Source of the DNA: Ornithodoros turicata
Taxonomy: Eukaryota; Arthropoda; Arachnida; Ixodida; Argasidae
DNA length: 64,000 nt
NCBI RefSeq assembly: GCF_037126465.1
Contig: NC_088210.1
Coordinates: 23,771,511 to 23,835,510 of the forward strand
Direction: 5' to 3'
Position numbers and translations under genes: made by a program. Positions within the stretch are counted from its first letter, which is position 1, and every line of letters starts with the position of its first letter. The notes under the pieces are model-generated. The model did no database searches, was not told the DNA's origin, and saw nothing but the letters and a program-made list of their open reading frames with translations. This document shows positions 36,779 to 48,000 of this stretch, piece after piece.

Positions 36779-39700
36779 TTAACTGTATGGTGAATGCAGT
36801 CCTTGCCTATCCAGCAAACCCTGACTGAGCTGCCGTCGAATTTCAAATATCAATACGGATGCAGCTACTGCAGTATTGAGACTTTCCACACCACCGTCCG
36901 AAGGGATGTGCACCCTCATGCCACCATAGTTTCTAGCTAGCAGGAATGATTGAGGGCTTAATCCATGAGTTTCACCACCGACCACAAGCACACTCTCCCG
37001 TTGGTTGTACTCAACCTCTGTGTATTCCTTGCATTGAAGTTTGTAGCTCCGAGCTGATTCAAGCTCATTTGGGTCCAAATAGAGCTTGTCCACCTTCAAG
37101 ACTCTGCCTTCTTCAGTTTTCATAGTAAATTCTGTTTCCTCCACTTCCTCCTCCTCCTCCTCCTCATCTGCTGAGGCCTCAGCCTCCGCTTGCAAGCCTG
37201 TGCTTTCGTGTCTGTTGTCTGCTAAGTAAACGGTTGCAGCTTGTTCAATATAGCTTGGCAGATGCTCCCAAGGGACGTTGTTGTAAATAGGAAAACGAAA
37301 ATGGGCTCCAGATCCGGAACGCAACACTTTCGATTCCCAGACGTCCACACATCCTGAAAAATTGTTTAGCATTTTAAAAAGTTTTACCCACAGATATGGG
37401 GAGGGGGTACTTTTACCTTTCATGAGCAGTATACGTCTACAACCAGCAGCTGCGACACTTCTCAAAATGGCTCCCATGTTTCCCGGGTCTCGTACGTTGT
37501 CGCATATTACGGTCAGGGGAAGAACGCCGGCCCTGTGCAACATGGCATCCCCGGTTGGCTTTCTGAAGATGGCTAGAAAATGAGGGACAAAAATGCGCAT
37601 TAGCAAAGCAGGGGAGGAGTTATTGGTCAGGTGGATTGCTTTCTTGTTTGGAGCAATAGAGATCTGTAACGACAGGTCAAGCCACAGCTTTCTGACTGGC
37701 TGCCAATCTTTTTGTATTTTTGTACAACATTAATAAATCTACAGTTGAAGTTGAGCAGCTGTTGTCAGTCTTCATCTAAACATTCAAAGGTGCAACTTGA
37801 TGAAGTGGTCCAGCCTTGGTCAGCATGCTCCGTGCACTACCTAAAGTCAATTGGAGACTTACGGGCAATAATGGTGTTTTAAGATAATTGGCTTAAATAT
37901 CCGATACCCAATAAATATTTCCCACACAGAAAGCTAACGAACTCATGGCAAATATTTTTAGCAACACGTAGTTGCATTGATTGATGAAGCAATGACACTT
38001 TTTGGAACAATGTAAGCTTTCTACTCTGGGTACAGCTGTACCACTTTTCAAAATGACCACGTGTGTATCATAAAACCACCTTCCCTGGTGTATAAAAAAA
38101 AAGTTTCAAAATTAAATGGAACAGAAGCATTAAGTTTCTTCTGCGACCTCCTGAGAGGCACACTCTTTTCCTCTGTGTTGTACCGGAGGAGTCTACAGAC
38201 ATCTGCAGCCTTTCTGACTGATACTCCCACTGTGCTGTTTGCACATTTCTTGTTAGTTCTGTTAATGTTGACCTATATTTTACTGGGTATCAAGTTGGTG
38301 ACAGTATGTTAAGTTGCTGTGCACTCTCGCATACGGCTTTCAGCCGTACTCGATGGTGTCGGAATCACTGCTCTGAGGTGATCGCTGTACTTCCTGCTGA
38401 AGTACTTCAAGTACCCTTCTGTGAACCTTGCTAGCTCACTGCACGACAGCCGGCACCACATCCGGCCTGCCACCACAGTGTTCATTGTGGTGTTCACAGC
38501 ACTGCACCTCCGCATATTTTGGATAAACTGGCACGTTCCAACATCCTCGTCCACATTGTTTGCTCATGCATATGGTGTCCGTGTGTGGTTTGTCTGGGAG
38601 GTTACATTTGAACGTATGTATGCGCACATTAGTCTCCGTTAAGAGCTAGAAGGTGTGGCATGAAAACAGAATGTTGCATTTGGGGATACTTCATAAGTCA
38701 AATCAGTAAAACTCTCACTATTTTATACTTCACTTAAAGTATTTAACACTGGCAGGACTTTTTACTGTATTTTATGTACATATTTTTGCAAGTACTACAT
38801 ACTTTAATCTAAGTACTTTTCCTGGTACTTTGCCCATCACTGGAATGACTGGAATGGAACATTATGTTAACTAAAAGCTATGACCATAAACTGTGACTGC
38901 CGCGACCCGATAGCTTCGTAAAACCCAGAAAAATTAGAGATCACCGGATCGGCCGGAGAAACTAGATGTCACGTCAGAAGCAGGTGATCTTCCCCACTGG
39001 CGGACTGGCTTAGTACAACCTTTGGGTGGGCAAATGATGCAAGTGACATCAGGCCGCTTGTAGGGGGTGTGTAGGGCCGCTAGACTCTTTGTGTGTGTGT
39101 ATGTGTGTGTACGTGAACTGTGCCTGCATTGAATGCACTATGGAAAAAAAAAATTGATATATTTCAGATAACAGCATCCTTGAGAGCCAGTCTCCATTGG
39201 GAACTTAGATGTTTCAGGGATCTCTTCGTGGTCCCTTTAATGTAGCTGAAAGTGACGAAAACGTGTCGACAGGCGGTTTATGATTACATGTAGCACCACC
39301 TGTAGCCAACAGAGGAAGGCTGTTTGTACTGGTTTATACATGAGCTCTGGCTATATATGGGCCCTTGTACTCTAATGACTGAAAACACTACAAATGGTGC
39401 AAGTGCACTCGTGCCACATGATTGCCTGTAAGCCTTCAAGTGAAACAGGATGCGAACACAGAAACTGAGAAGGGGTCAGGACATCCCAGTGTGGGATTGC
39501 CCCCCCCCCCCCCCCCCACACACACACAAAAAAAAAGCTAGGTTACACATTAGTTTTCCTCCTCTCCCTTCTCCAATTATGCGCTTCGACAATGAACCCC
39601 CCCACCCCCAAAGCACTGGTCTCAATCCACCCCCGGGACATCCGGACCCCTCCTCTAGATCCGTGCCTGCTGGTGATGGAGGTATGGCCACAATGTTTCC

Positions 39701-40651
39701 AGTTCTGGGTCCAGGCATTCAGTTTTGTTCCCTCATAAGTCCATTACTGGACACAAACTTGGTGTCATTGTTTCATGTTTCTTGTGTTTTTCTTTCTTAC
39801 TTTACATACCCATTATTCCTGGGCAGGTTGTGAGATTTGACCATACTTTCATTTTCTTGTAGAAGACCTTCTTTAGTTGACCTTCCCCTACTCTGTCCAA
39901 CGGAAGGCCTTGCAGGCTCTCCTCAAGTGTGAAGTAAATGTTTTCCAGTTGCAATCCAGATTCAAGGGCATCTGCAATCAGACGACGTCCTTCCAAAACA
40001 ATTCTGTCTTGTACCTTCCTGTTTTTCCTGCTCGCTAATCCAGTCATGGTGTACCTGAAAAAGAACATAACATTGTTGGTGCTGATACAAGAGTGACTTT
40101 TGTGAAGTTGTCAATGTTTGTTTTACCGTTACAGTGAGTAAGTATTGCATGGAAAACAGAACCACAACCCTTAACTGTTCATTGTATTTTAAAGGGATTA
40201 CCTGCGAGTGTATTATGCACGCGTAGTTCAGTGCACATTGTAATTGTAATGCATTGCTTTACGACACGAGACCAGTTTGTTTGTCTCTTTTTTTATTATT
40301 TTAATGTAGCTTCGACGTGTGCAGAGTATAGGGCCCAGTAAGGAAGCCATATAACGATATAACGACGCTTACATATAGCGACGATTATTACGATGAAGTG
40401 GGGAAAGACACTGAAGAGATTATGAACATAACGCCAGCTTGCTTTGAAGCCACTTACGTAAATTCGCTGTCATTCTCGCCTAGCTTTGTGTATTTGGGAA
40501 GTGCAATTTGTGTGTTACTTCGCCGCTCAGAAAATGGGATATCGTCCTGATCTAAAACGCGGATACTCTTGCGAACCGCTCCTTTACTTCGGTATCGCAC
40601 TTGAGTCGCACAGTGCGACTTGCACGCAACAACAATCTTTCGAGCCCACAT
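36779..40651 (-). CDS. MRM3: MRM3, mitochondrial 16S rRNA (guanosine-2'-O)-methyltransferase
   Basis: SpoU/TrmH-family (SPOUT) enzyme that methylates the A-loop of mitochondrial large-subunit rRNA using S-adenosylmethionine. Four exons: 40458-40651, 39810-40054, 37417-37572 and 36779-37353. Total 1170 bp, 389 aa. The ATG at 40649-40651 opens a basic N-terminus (MWARKIVVACKSHCATQVRY) suited to mitochondrial import. The substrate-binding region includes VLEGRRLIADAL. SpoU motifs are intact: NVRDPGNMGAILRS, VVGGETHGLS and GGVESLNTAVAASVLIFE. A Glu-rich insert (DEEEEEEEVEE) sits between motifs 1 and 2, where vertebrate proteins also carry a variable acidic loop. Intron 2 is 2.2 kb; intron 3 is 63 bp. 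Confidence 0.95.
37573..39809 (-). other. MRM3 intron 2 (2.2 kb)
   Basis: Holds a GT microsatellite near 39090-39112 and a C-run followed by CA and A runs at 39500-39537, the look of a decayed repeat insertion. ORFs at 38309-38642 on both strands have no family match I recognise. Confidence 0.5.
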
Positions 40652-42183
40652 AACGTAAAAGCCGACAACAACCCGCAGTCCTCACGGCTCACGTGTTTGT
40701 GCCGGTTGTGCTTGCCTCCGTAGCATCAGCAGCATCATAGCATGGTCGGTTTCGGTTTCGAACAGTCGCGCTTCTCGTAAAATATGATAGCAGTTCATCA
40801 CTTATAATAATTAAGAAGAATAACGCAGATATGTAAACAGGGTTATTCGAGGATAACCCACAGTGACTTTATTTACTTGGCGCCGTTGTGGGCGCTAGGG
40901 TTGATGCGGAAAAAGCAAGGCACGCGACCGTCACGTCACCTCCGTCGGCTGTTAAAACTAACGTTCCTCGGAGGCGCGCGGGTCACCTTCGCTGAGAAGC
41001 CAGTTGAGAAGGTCGGAGTTCGTCAATTGACCGACGTATCGAGGTATTGTGAACATAGTTCTTTGCCCCGTTCTCCAGTCTCGATAGAACAATCGAGGTG
41101 TAGTCGGCACATCGTGAATCTGGGAATGCTGATGATTTATTTCACGCACTTTCGAGGCTTGGTTCCTGGAATTTTAATCGATTCGGCAGTTTGTAAACTA
41201 TGCACTGTTCCTTCCAGATTCCTCTCCCGTGCATTGCCTGTGGAGTTGCTAGCGTAATAATAAAATTAGCAGGATGACTGTTCTTTCCCTTTTTGCAGTA
41301 GTACTGGCGAGACATCGACGTAGCGCTAGCCAGTCTACTTCAATCTGTCAAGTATCTTCTGCGCCCGCTCCAATGCCCCCGAACGTGCGTTCTCGAACAT
41401 GAAGCACAAACTTGCACCTGGGGCGTTTTTTTCCCATTTATAGTCTTAAAAAAGTGCATATATCGGACTTTTGTATCTCGTATACGTGTTTCTTTTTTCT
41501 TTTTTTTTTACTTGGTAGCTTTCTTTGATATTCCCGTTGCCTTTTGCACGATTTCCAGTTTCTTTAAATCATCCCGGACCATTGAAGTCGCTTGTGAAGC
41601 TGTCCTTTGCTCCAAATCACGGTGTTGTCCCCAGCTAACGTTGACATTGCATGTGACCTTGAGTTTCCGACATACATGTTTACAGCGATGGCGTACAAGC
41701 GATGCTTTTCCGCAGTTGTGTAACAACCGCGAGCTGAATTTTCTCTTGCTGAGTAGGTCTGGAAGACCAAATTTATCTATCTTTCCGTTGTCTGCCCTGC
41801 GGAGGTAGCTGCCACTTCAACCTTTCAACCTTTCGAATGACTGAAATAACCTCTGCCCCCTGCACTTTATTTAGGGACAGTGGCATGACCTTGCACAGTA
41901 ACAACAATGCCAATGAACGATTCGCAAGGGAACTAAAACGTCCAAGTACCTAGGGAATACTTTGCAACAACAGGACAACTGATACCATTGTCTGGACTTT
42001 GAACCGCAGTACTTGACAATTGTAACGGTGCCAACTGTCTGGCGGTAATTTGAGCGTTGTCTGGTCAGTTTATGGAGCAGTCTCTCCGTTATCAGGCTTG
42101 CTGAACAGATTAATGATTGCTGCCCCATATTTCCAAATTGGAATTTTAAAAGAATAATTCCCTTCCATCGTAGCACCCACAAA
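40652..42183. other. Intergenic region between MRM3 and aldolase starts
   Basis: Both genes are transcribed outward from here. CpG-rich sequence upstream of MRM3 (40652-41050) is a likely promoter. An A-tailed minus-strand open stretch (about 41508-41770) is discussed in the findings. The aldolase promoter and any 5' UTR exon are not resolved. Confidence 0.4.
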
Positions 42184-43632
42184 ATGGCTGGATTCTTTGA
42201 CTACCTGAGCCCAGAGCTCCAGAAGGAGCTGAGAACAAATGCAGAGGCAATTGTTGCTCCTGGGAAGGGTATCCTAGCTGCTGATGAAAGTACCGGTACG
42301 TGTTGCGATCTATTCATTTCTTTCGTGAATACCGAATAAGCCCCATTCCAGCTACTATGGGGAAGCGACTGCAGGGTATTGGAGTGGAGAACACAGAGGA
42401 TAACAGGCGTCACTACCGCCAGCTGCTCTTCACATCTGGCGAGTCGATGAACTCTGCAATCAGTGGAGTCATCCTCTTCCATGAGACCCTGTATCAAAAT
42501 GCTGATGATGGCACCCCATTTGTGAAGCTCCTGCAGAGCAGGGGAATTATTCCTGGCATTAAGGTTGACAAAGGTGTTGTGCCCCTCATGGGTACTGATG
42601 AGGAAAGCACCACACAAGGTATGTACCGTGTTGGGGGTGTTTCGTAAACAAGTGCAAACCAGTAAATGCTTTCAGGTTTGGACGACCTTGGCAAGCGTTG
42701 CGCTCAGTACTACAAGGACGGCTGCCGCTTTGCGAAGTGGCGCTGCGTGCTGAAGATCAGACCTCATTGCCCCTCACCTCTTTCAATCTTGGAAAATGCT
42801 AACGTTCTTGCACGCTATGCTTCAACTTGTCAGCAGGTAGCGTTGCAGCTGTGCAGAGAAACCTCTCTACCAGCTTGCTTATTTTTACTTTGTTTTTCAG
42901 AATGGTATTGTGCCAATCGTGGAGCCAGAGGTTCTCCCCGATGGTGATCACGACCTTGACCGTGCTCAGAAGGTGACCGAGCAGGTGCTGGCCGCAGTCT
43001 ACAAGGCTCTGAGCGATCACCATGTCTACCTGGAAGGCACCCTTTTGAAGCCCAACATGGTGACTGCTGGGCAGAGTTGTCCCAAGAAGTACTCCCCCAT
43101 GGATGTTGCTCGTGCCACGGTGACTACTCTGCAGCGCACCGTGCCTGCTGCAGTCCCAGGTGAACCACCTCTCACTGTGCATCTTGTCCCTTGACACTCT
43201 TTTCTTCCATCGAAGGCATCACTTTCCTCTCGGGCGGACAATCCGAGGAAGAGGCATCTATCCATCTTGATGCCATCAACAAGTTCCCAGGCAAGAAGCC
43301 CTGGGCCCTCACCTTCAGCTACGGACGTGCGCTTCAGGCTAGCGCCTTGAAGGCATGGAGTGGAAAGAAGGACAATGTGAAACATGCGCAGGAAGAGTTC
43401 CTGAAGCGTGCCAAGGTAAGGTTTCGGTGTTAGCGCACACACGAAATGGTACTTTTGCATGCTGTTGCTCCTCTAGTTAAATCCCAGCACCCTCCCCTCC
43501 CTAATATCCCTTGGCACGACCTTTTTGTTATTCTAGGCGAACCACTTGGCTTGCCAAGGAACGTACACCCCTGGCATGGTCCAGAGCCTGGCTGCAGATC
43601 GCTCAAATTTTGTTCCAACTCATACCTATTAG
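42184..43632 (+). CDS. Ald: Class I fructose-bisphosphate aldolase (isoform with terminal exon 6a)
   Basis: Glycolytic enzyme that cleaves fructose-1,6-bisphosphate into dihydroxyacetone phosphate and glyceraldehyde-3-phosphate. Exons: 42184-42295, 42352-42618, 42676-42836, 42901-43159, 43216-43415 and terminal exon 43537-43632, giving 364 aa. Motifs: [30 protein letters not shown], the Schiff-base lysine at Lys230 in [20 protein letters not shown] and [12 protein letters not shown]. The 6a tail begins [13 protein letters not shown] and ends THTY; the C-terminal Tyr closes over the active site in this family. Introns are only 56-121 bp, unlike the neighbours, which is typical of highly expressed genes. 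The exon 5 acceptor is ATCGAAG rather than a pyrimidine-preceded CAG. Confidence 0.96.
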
Positions 43633-43836
43633 TTTGTCGCATCTTGCGACACAGCATGGTAGCTGCTGCATGCATTCCTACTATACATCTTGTTACTACT
43701 GTTCTGTTACTAATTTTGTTACTACACCTTTTTCTATGCATGATTTTCTATGCATGCCTTTATGCAAGGACTTTTTATCTACAGCTATATGGCTATGCGA
43801 TAACAGCTATGCGAGTTGTAAGCTCTGTTTGTGCAG

Positions 43837-43929
43837 GCAAACAGTGAGGCTGCTCTTGGGAAGTACGGTGGTGGAGTGTCTGGAGCTGCAGCTTCGGATG
43901 TTCTCTTTATCAAAAATCACGAGTACTAA
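43837..43929 (+). CDS. Ald: Aldolase alternative terminal exon 6b
   Basis: A second C-terminal aldolase exon. After a TGTGCAG acceptor it encodes 30 residues beginning ANSEAALGKYGGG and ending FIKNHEY, then TAA. It can replace exon 6a in the same phase (phase 0 after KRAK), giving a 363-aa isoform. Both versions keep the Ala-Asn start and final Tyr of class I aldolases. Drosophila Ald is known to use alternative 3' exons in the same place. No AATAAA lies between the two exons, so both mRNAs probably end at 44015-44020 and exon 6b would be 3' UTR in the 6a message. Confidence 0.9.
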   Translation, partial: ANSEAALGKYGGGVSGAAASDVLFIKNHEY

Positions 43930-44014
43930 GTGTGTGTAGCATCGTGTCTCCACTTAGAAGTGCAGCACCTCTGTTCCTGGAAAATCTTGTCTGACTGGTG
44001 TCAACTCTATCTAG

Positions 44015-44020
44015 AATAAA
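44015..44020 (+). terminator. Aldolase polyadenylation signal
   Basis: AATAAA 86 nt after the exon 6b stop, correctly oriented. Confidence 0.7.
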
Positions 44021-44983
44021 ATGTGGAATGTATTTGCTGCTTTCCAGTTCTTGCTTGTGTGAGCTTGGCACGTTTCAAATGTACAGGTTGTTGCACAGTG
44101 TCAATGCTCTGAAGTATGCAAGGAAATGAAGCCCTGCTTCATTTATCAAGCAGTATCTGTGGTGCCATTTCCAACTGCTAAACCCATGACGAGAACCCGA
44201 GACCGGGAAAAGACTGCACAACACTTCAGTGTGACTGAAGAGACTTGTGTTTTTCGTCTTTTCCCAGTCTCGGGTTTTCGTCATGGAACTTAGCCACCAG
44301 CTTGCTTGCTTTTAACAATTTTATCTGCTAAACCCACCTAGGGAAAAATCTCCCCAAAACACACCAATACAAGCCTGCCTTACATTACAACATAAATTTG
44401 TAGAAAGTGGTTTTGACATTGATTTTCCACCCAAAAAATGTTGCCAGACTTGCCTGTCGCATCTTATAGATGCTGAAATAAAGCCAGCGAAGTGTTGGCA
44501 ACATCCCCTAAGCTCTGCCAAAAATCTTGCAACCCCTCAGAAAGGCCCAAAACTCAGCATATTGCAAAGAACACTAGATGTCTGGCAATGGGTGGGCTGG
44601 ATGAGCAGGGCATGGCATTCTGCTGTGCCTGTACTTGTGACTGAATTAGCACTTTTTCTTTTTGAGTGGGGGGGAGGGATTCTTCCTGCTGCAAACTTTA
44701 CCCTCGTGCTGACTATGAAAACCAGTAGCAGTCATTATTCTGATCTCAATGAGGATGTTCGTTAGTTGCACACATTTAATCAGAAGGCTAAACCATACAT
44801 AACTGATAGTACGGTAAAAAGACGGTCTTCATAGGGACGGGAGCCAGCACAACAGTCACAGTTCCAAAATGAAAACGAAGAAAACCACCGCGTACAAATC
44901 CGCGAAGGGACGCTACCAAATATACTCAAAGAACTAAGACAAGCCTGTAGAGGCTGCACAGTCATTACACTATATAGCGGTCA
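44021..44983. other. Intergenic gap between aldolase and DHX37
   Basis: The genes converge. It contains the foldback repeat at 44185-44330; nothing else recognised. Confidence 0.5.
44185..44330. repeat. Foldback repeat, copy 1
   Basis: Arms 44185-44214 and 44256-44285 (CATGACGAGAACCCGAGACC... and its inverse) pair over about 30 bp around a 41-nt loop, followed by GCCACCAGCTTGCTTGCTTT. A diverged second copy with the same right arm and the same trailing GCCACCAGCTCGCTTGCTTT lies at 53648-53790 in DHX37 intron 4. Confidence 0.6.
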
Positions 44984-44989
44984 TTTATT
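44984..44989 (-). terminator. DHX37 polyadenylation signal
   Basis: TTTATT on the plus strand (AATAAA minus) 35 nt after the stop. Another TTTATT overlaps the stop codon itself at 45023-45028. Confidence 0.55.
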
Positions 44990-45023
44990 CTGCTTTGTAT
45001 TTACACCTGTCTCCATATACATT

Positions 45024-48000
45024 TTATTTCTTTGTCGGTGGCCACTTGAGACTAATCTCGCCGTGCAGGCTTTCTTGTACCCACTCCAGGTATTCCTTTA
45101 GCAGATCTGGAAATGTTGCACTGAGCTCACTGACAAATCTCTCTCTACAAATTTGCACAACTTACACTGAGAGTTGCATTCCCAGGCCATCACTAGTTTT
45201 TCTCTGCTGTCCACCGAAGAGGACGCCAGTGCTCCAAGAAGAGACTCTGTGCGAGGCTGTAGTCTGAAGCAAATTTGCGAGATTATGCGTTATAATTACG
45301 CTCGTACGGGGCATTAACAAACTGTACCTTGACCAACTCTTGACCATGGTAACGGGAGGAGAAAGCAATAATCTCCTGTAACTGTTGAAAAACGGCAACA
45401 CGGCTCCCTCCAGGAGATACCTTGCGAACCAGCGATATCTGTCAAGGCCTTCTGGGTACTCCTTTTCTATGACGCCCATGCTCCAACCGTACGGTCCTGA
45501 TGAAGAGAATAATCCGCTATTAAAGGGTACTCTGCCAACAATCCTAAGACCAAAAGCGCTGCTGAAGCCTCGTTGTTGTCATAGCTCAACATTGTGTTTA
45601 CCAAAAGTGGCCTTCACAGAACAGAGCACTTTGTCGTCGTCCCGAGAATATCTTGGAGCCGGGTCTTCGAGAGGTGCAGAAAATACACACTGCATCGGGG
45701 CATAAACGGGAAGCCAGTCTGGGTCTACCTCTGCTACAACTGTTGGAAAGAATATTCGTTTTATGGAACCGCAGATACTGGTGCACGTCTTACCTCGCAT
45801 GGACATTACGGTCGTCTCGAAGATTTCCTGATACATCACAAAGAGGGGCTGTTTGGTGCTCAACACTGAGCTGGGGTGGATAAAAACGGGATCATCCACT
45901 TCAATGCTCTGGTAATTAAAGCGGACATAAAATATTGTATTGAACAGTATTGACATGAGAATATTAATGGTCCACTAGGCCTACCTTGTATGCATTTCTT
46001 GCAATGACCTCTTTATTTTCACTGTGCCGTTCATCATCTGTCAGTTTCCTGCATATGTACAGGACACCACATCACTACTTATGACCACTCTGGCATCCAC
46101 AAATGTGTAATCTTTGCTAAATTCACCCTGTAGTTTACGTAGATAGTGTCATGCATAGGTAGGGTTCTTTGTTTTCGGGTTAAACCCGATTTTTCGTGAT
46201 AGTTCCTCCCCGAACAAATTTTCCAGAATTTGGGTAAAACCCGATATCCTTGCGGTCCTTCAACTTGTCGTTCTTGGTAAACCGTCGGAAAAGTGAATCA
46301 TAATATCAGCAAAGAGAGTTATTTGTGACAACCTATTTGTAATTATTTTTATAATCCCCTCCTGCAGGAGAAAAAAGACGAGCTTTTGTGGAGCTCGGGT
46401 AAGTGTTCGAATACCGCGGCCATTCACTATCCCAGTTCCGAGCGGAAATATAAAGATTGTTTCTCGTCCCAGTGTCACAGCAGTAGCTAATTGTTTCATA
46501 TGCCTTTCATTTCACCCGAAAATTCCCCGGCAACATATCAAACGGAGATCGTAGCGCCCGATTTCTCCCCGAATTTTCGCATGTAAATAGCACCCGATTT
46601 TTCCCTCCCGAATTTGAAAAATCATAAAACCCGAAAGCGAAGAACCCTATGCCTAGGGGGTTATCTATTTATAGCACATACTTGGCTACATGGTCACTGA
46701 GGCCCGTCATAACAACCTGACGGATCAGCTTCGCCTGCAAGTCGGACGGTGGATCCATCTTCGGGTCCACGGAAAGATTGATATCCGGAATCAGCAGATT
46801 TACTGCAAAGCAACCGCACACAAATAAAATTCAGCACTGTTTTTCAAAGTAATGGTTATGACTTCTATCTTGGACACTATTCTTGCAGTTCTAAAGCCAA
46901 TCCTCCCCCCCCTTGTACTGAGAAAAACAGAGGCAGCTTACGTTCTTTTGTCAACTGGATGCGCAGCTTTCTGACCTCTACCATAGCTTTATAGCGGAGG
47001 CCATGGCGTTCACAAAAGTGTGGCGTACATCCCACGTACTCGCTGGCACCCACAGCCTTGAGGAGCACCATGATATCGCCCAACGCCAGAGAGTTCCCCT
47101 GAAATCGTACGAACGCAATTGAATAATGACGGAAAGGGCACTGGCCTCATCTACCACTGTGCCATACATAGAGCCTGAAGTTTTAGGGTTTAACCCGATT
47201 CTTCCCCGAATTGAAGGTTGCCTCCTTTGGGTGGAACCCGATCTTTACCCGGCAAACTGCCCTCGCTGGGACATCTGTAGGAATGCACGCTAACTTGTTT
47301 GGCAGTAAATGCAGTTATGTCACTGTTTGTACCAAACCAGTACAGTTGGTTTGAGTAGCTGAGCCCGATTTCTCCCGGAATTTAGCATACTGGAAGTTTT
47401 TTCACCCGAATTTGCATGAATTTTGCAATTTTTACCCCGCAAATTTAGAAAATATATTTCGCGAAAACTTCAGGCTCTACTCATACGTAGGTCCATAGGA
47501 CACAGCTTTATTTTGGTTCTCACGCATATGCAAACCCCTGTGTTTTGGGGCTTTATGTCTTTTGAAAATCAGGGTTTTATTTCACGAACTATAAAATAGG
47601 GGGAAAATAAATGAAATAAAAATGACTGTCGTATTTCGGATGAAGACAGGTTGCGGAGCTGAATGGTCATTGCTTAGTGTTCTCCAGTGCCTGTATCAGT
47701 AGCTGAATTTTGTTATAGTCGTGTTCAACTTAAGAAGGAGAAGAAACCTACTCCGTCAACCCTCAAAATATTCACCAAGGTAGAAATTTAGGGGAGTTGG
47801 TACATACCCATGAGTAAAAACTTGCAGCCAAAGAGTGGACGGAGACACAACAACACAACAGCGGGAAAAATAAAAAATATTACTGCGCCGCAGATAGGAT
47901 GGCTGGACACAGAGAGGTCACGGTTGCTCCTCCGCCAGATAATGTAATCCATCATAGCCACTCTGCTTCCGTATTGGCTGTTTAGACAGGCCACATGACA

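Noticed and set aside
38309..38642. Overlapping ORFs on both strands, one with several Cys and CNLPDKPH
   Set aside because: Considered as a transposase fragment, but no catalytic or domain pattern could be named. Left as MRM3 intron sequence.
42799..43460. Overlapping minus-strand ORFs of 132 and 144 aa
   Set aside because: Shadows of aldolase exons 4 and 5 on the opposite strand.
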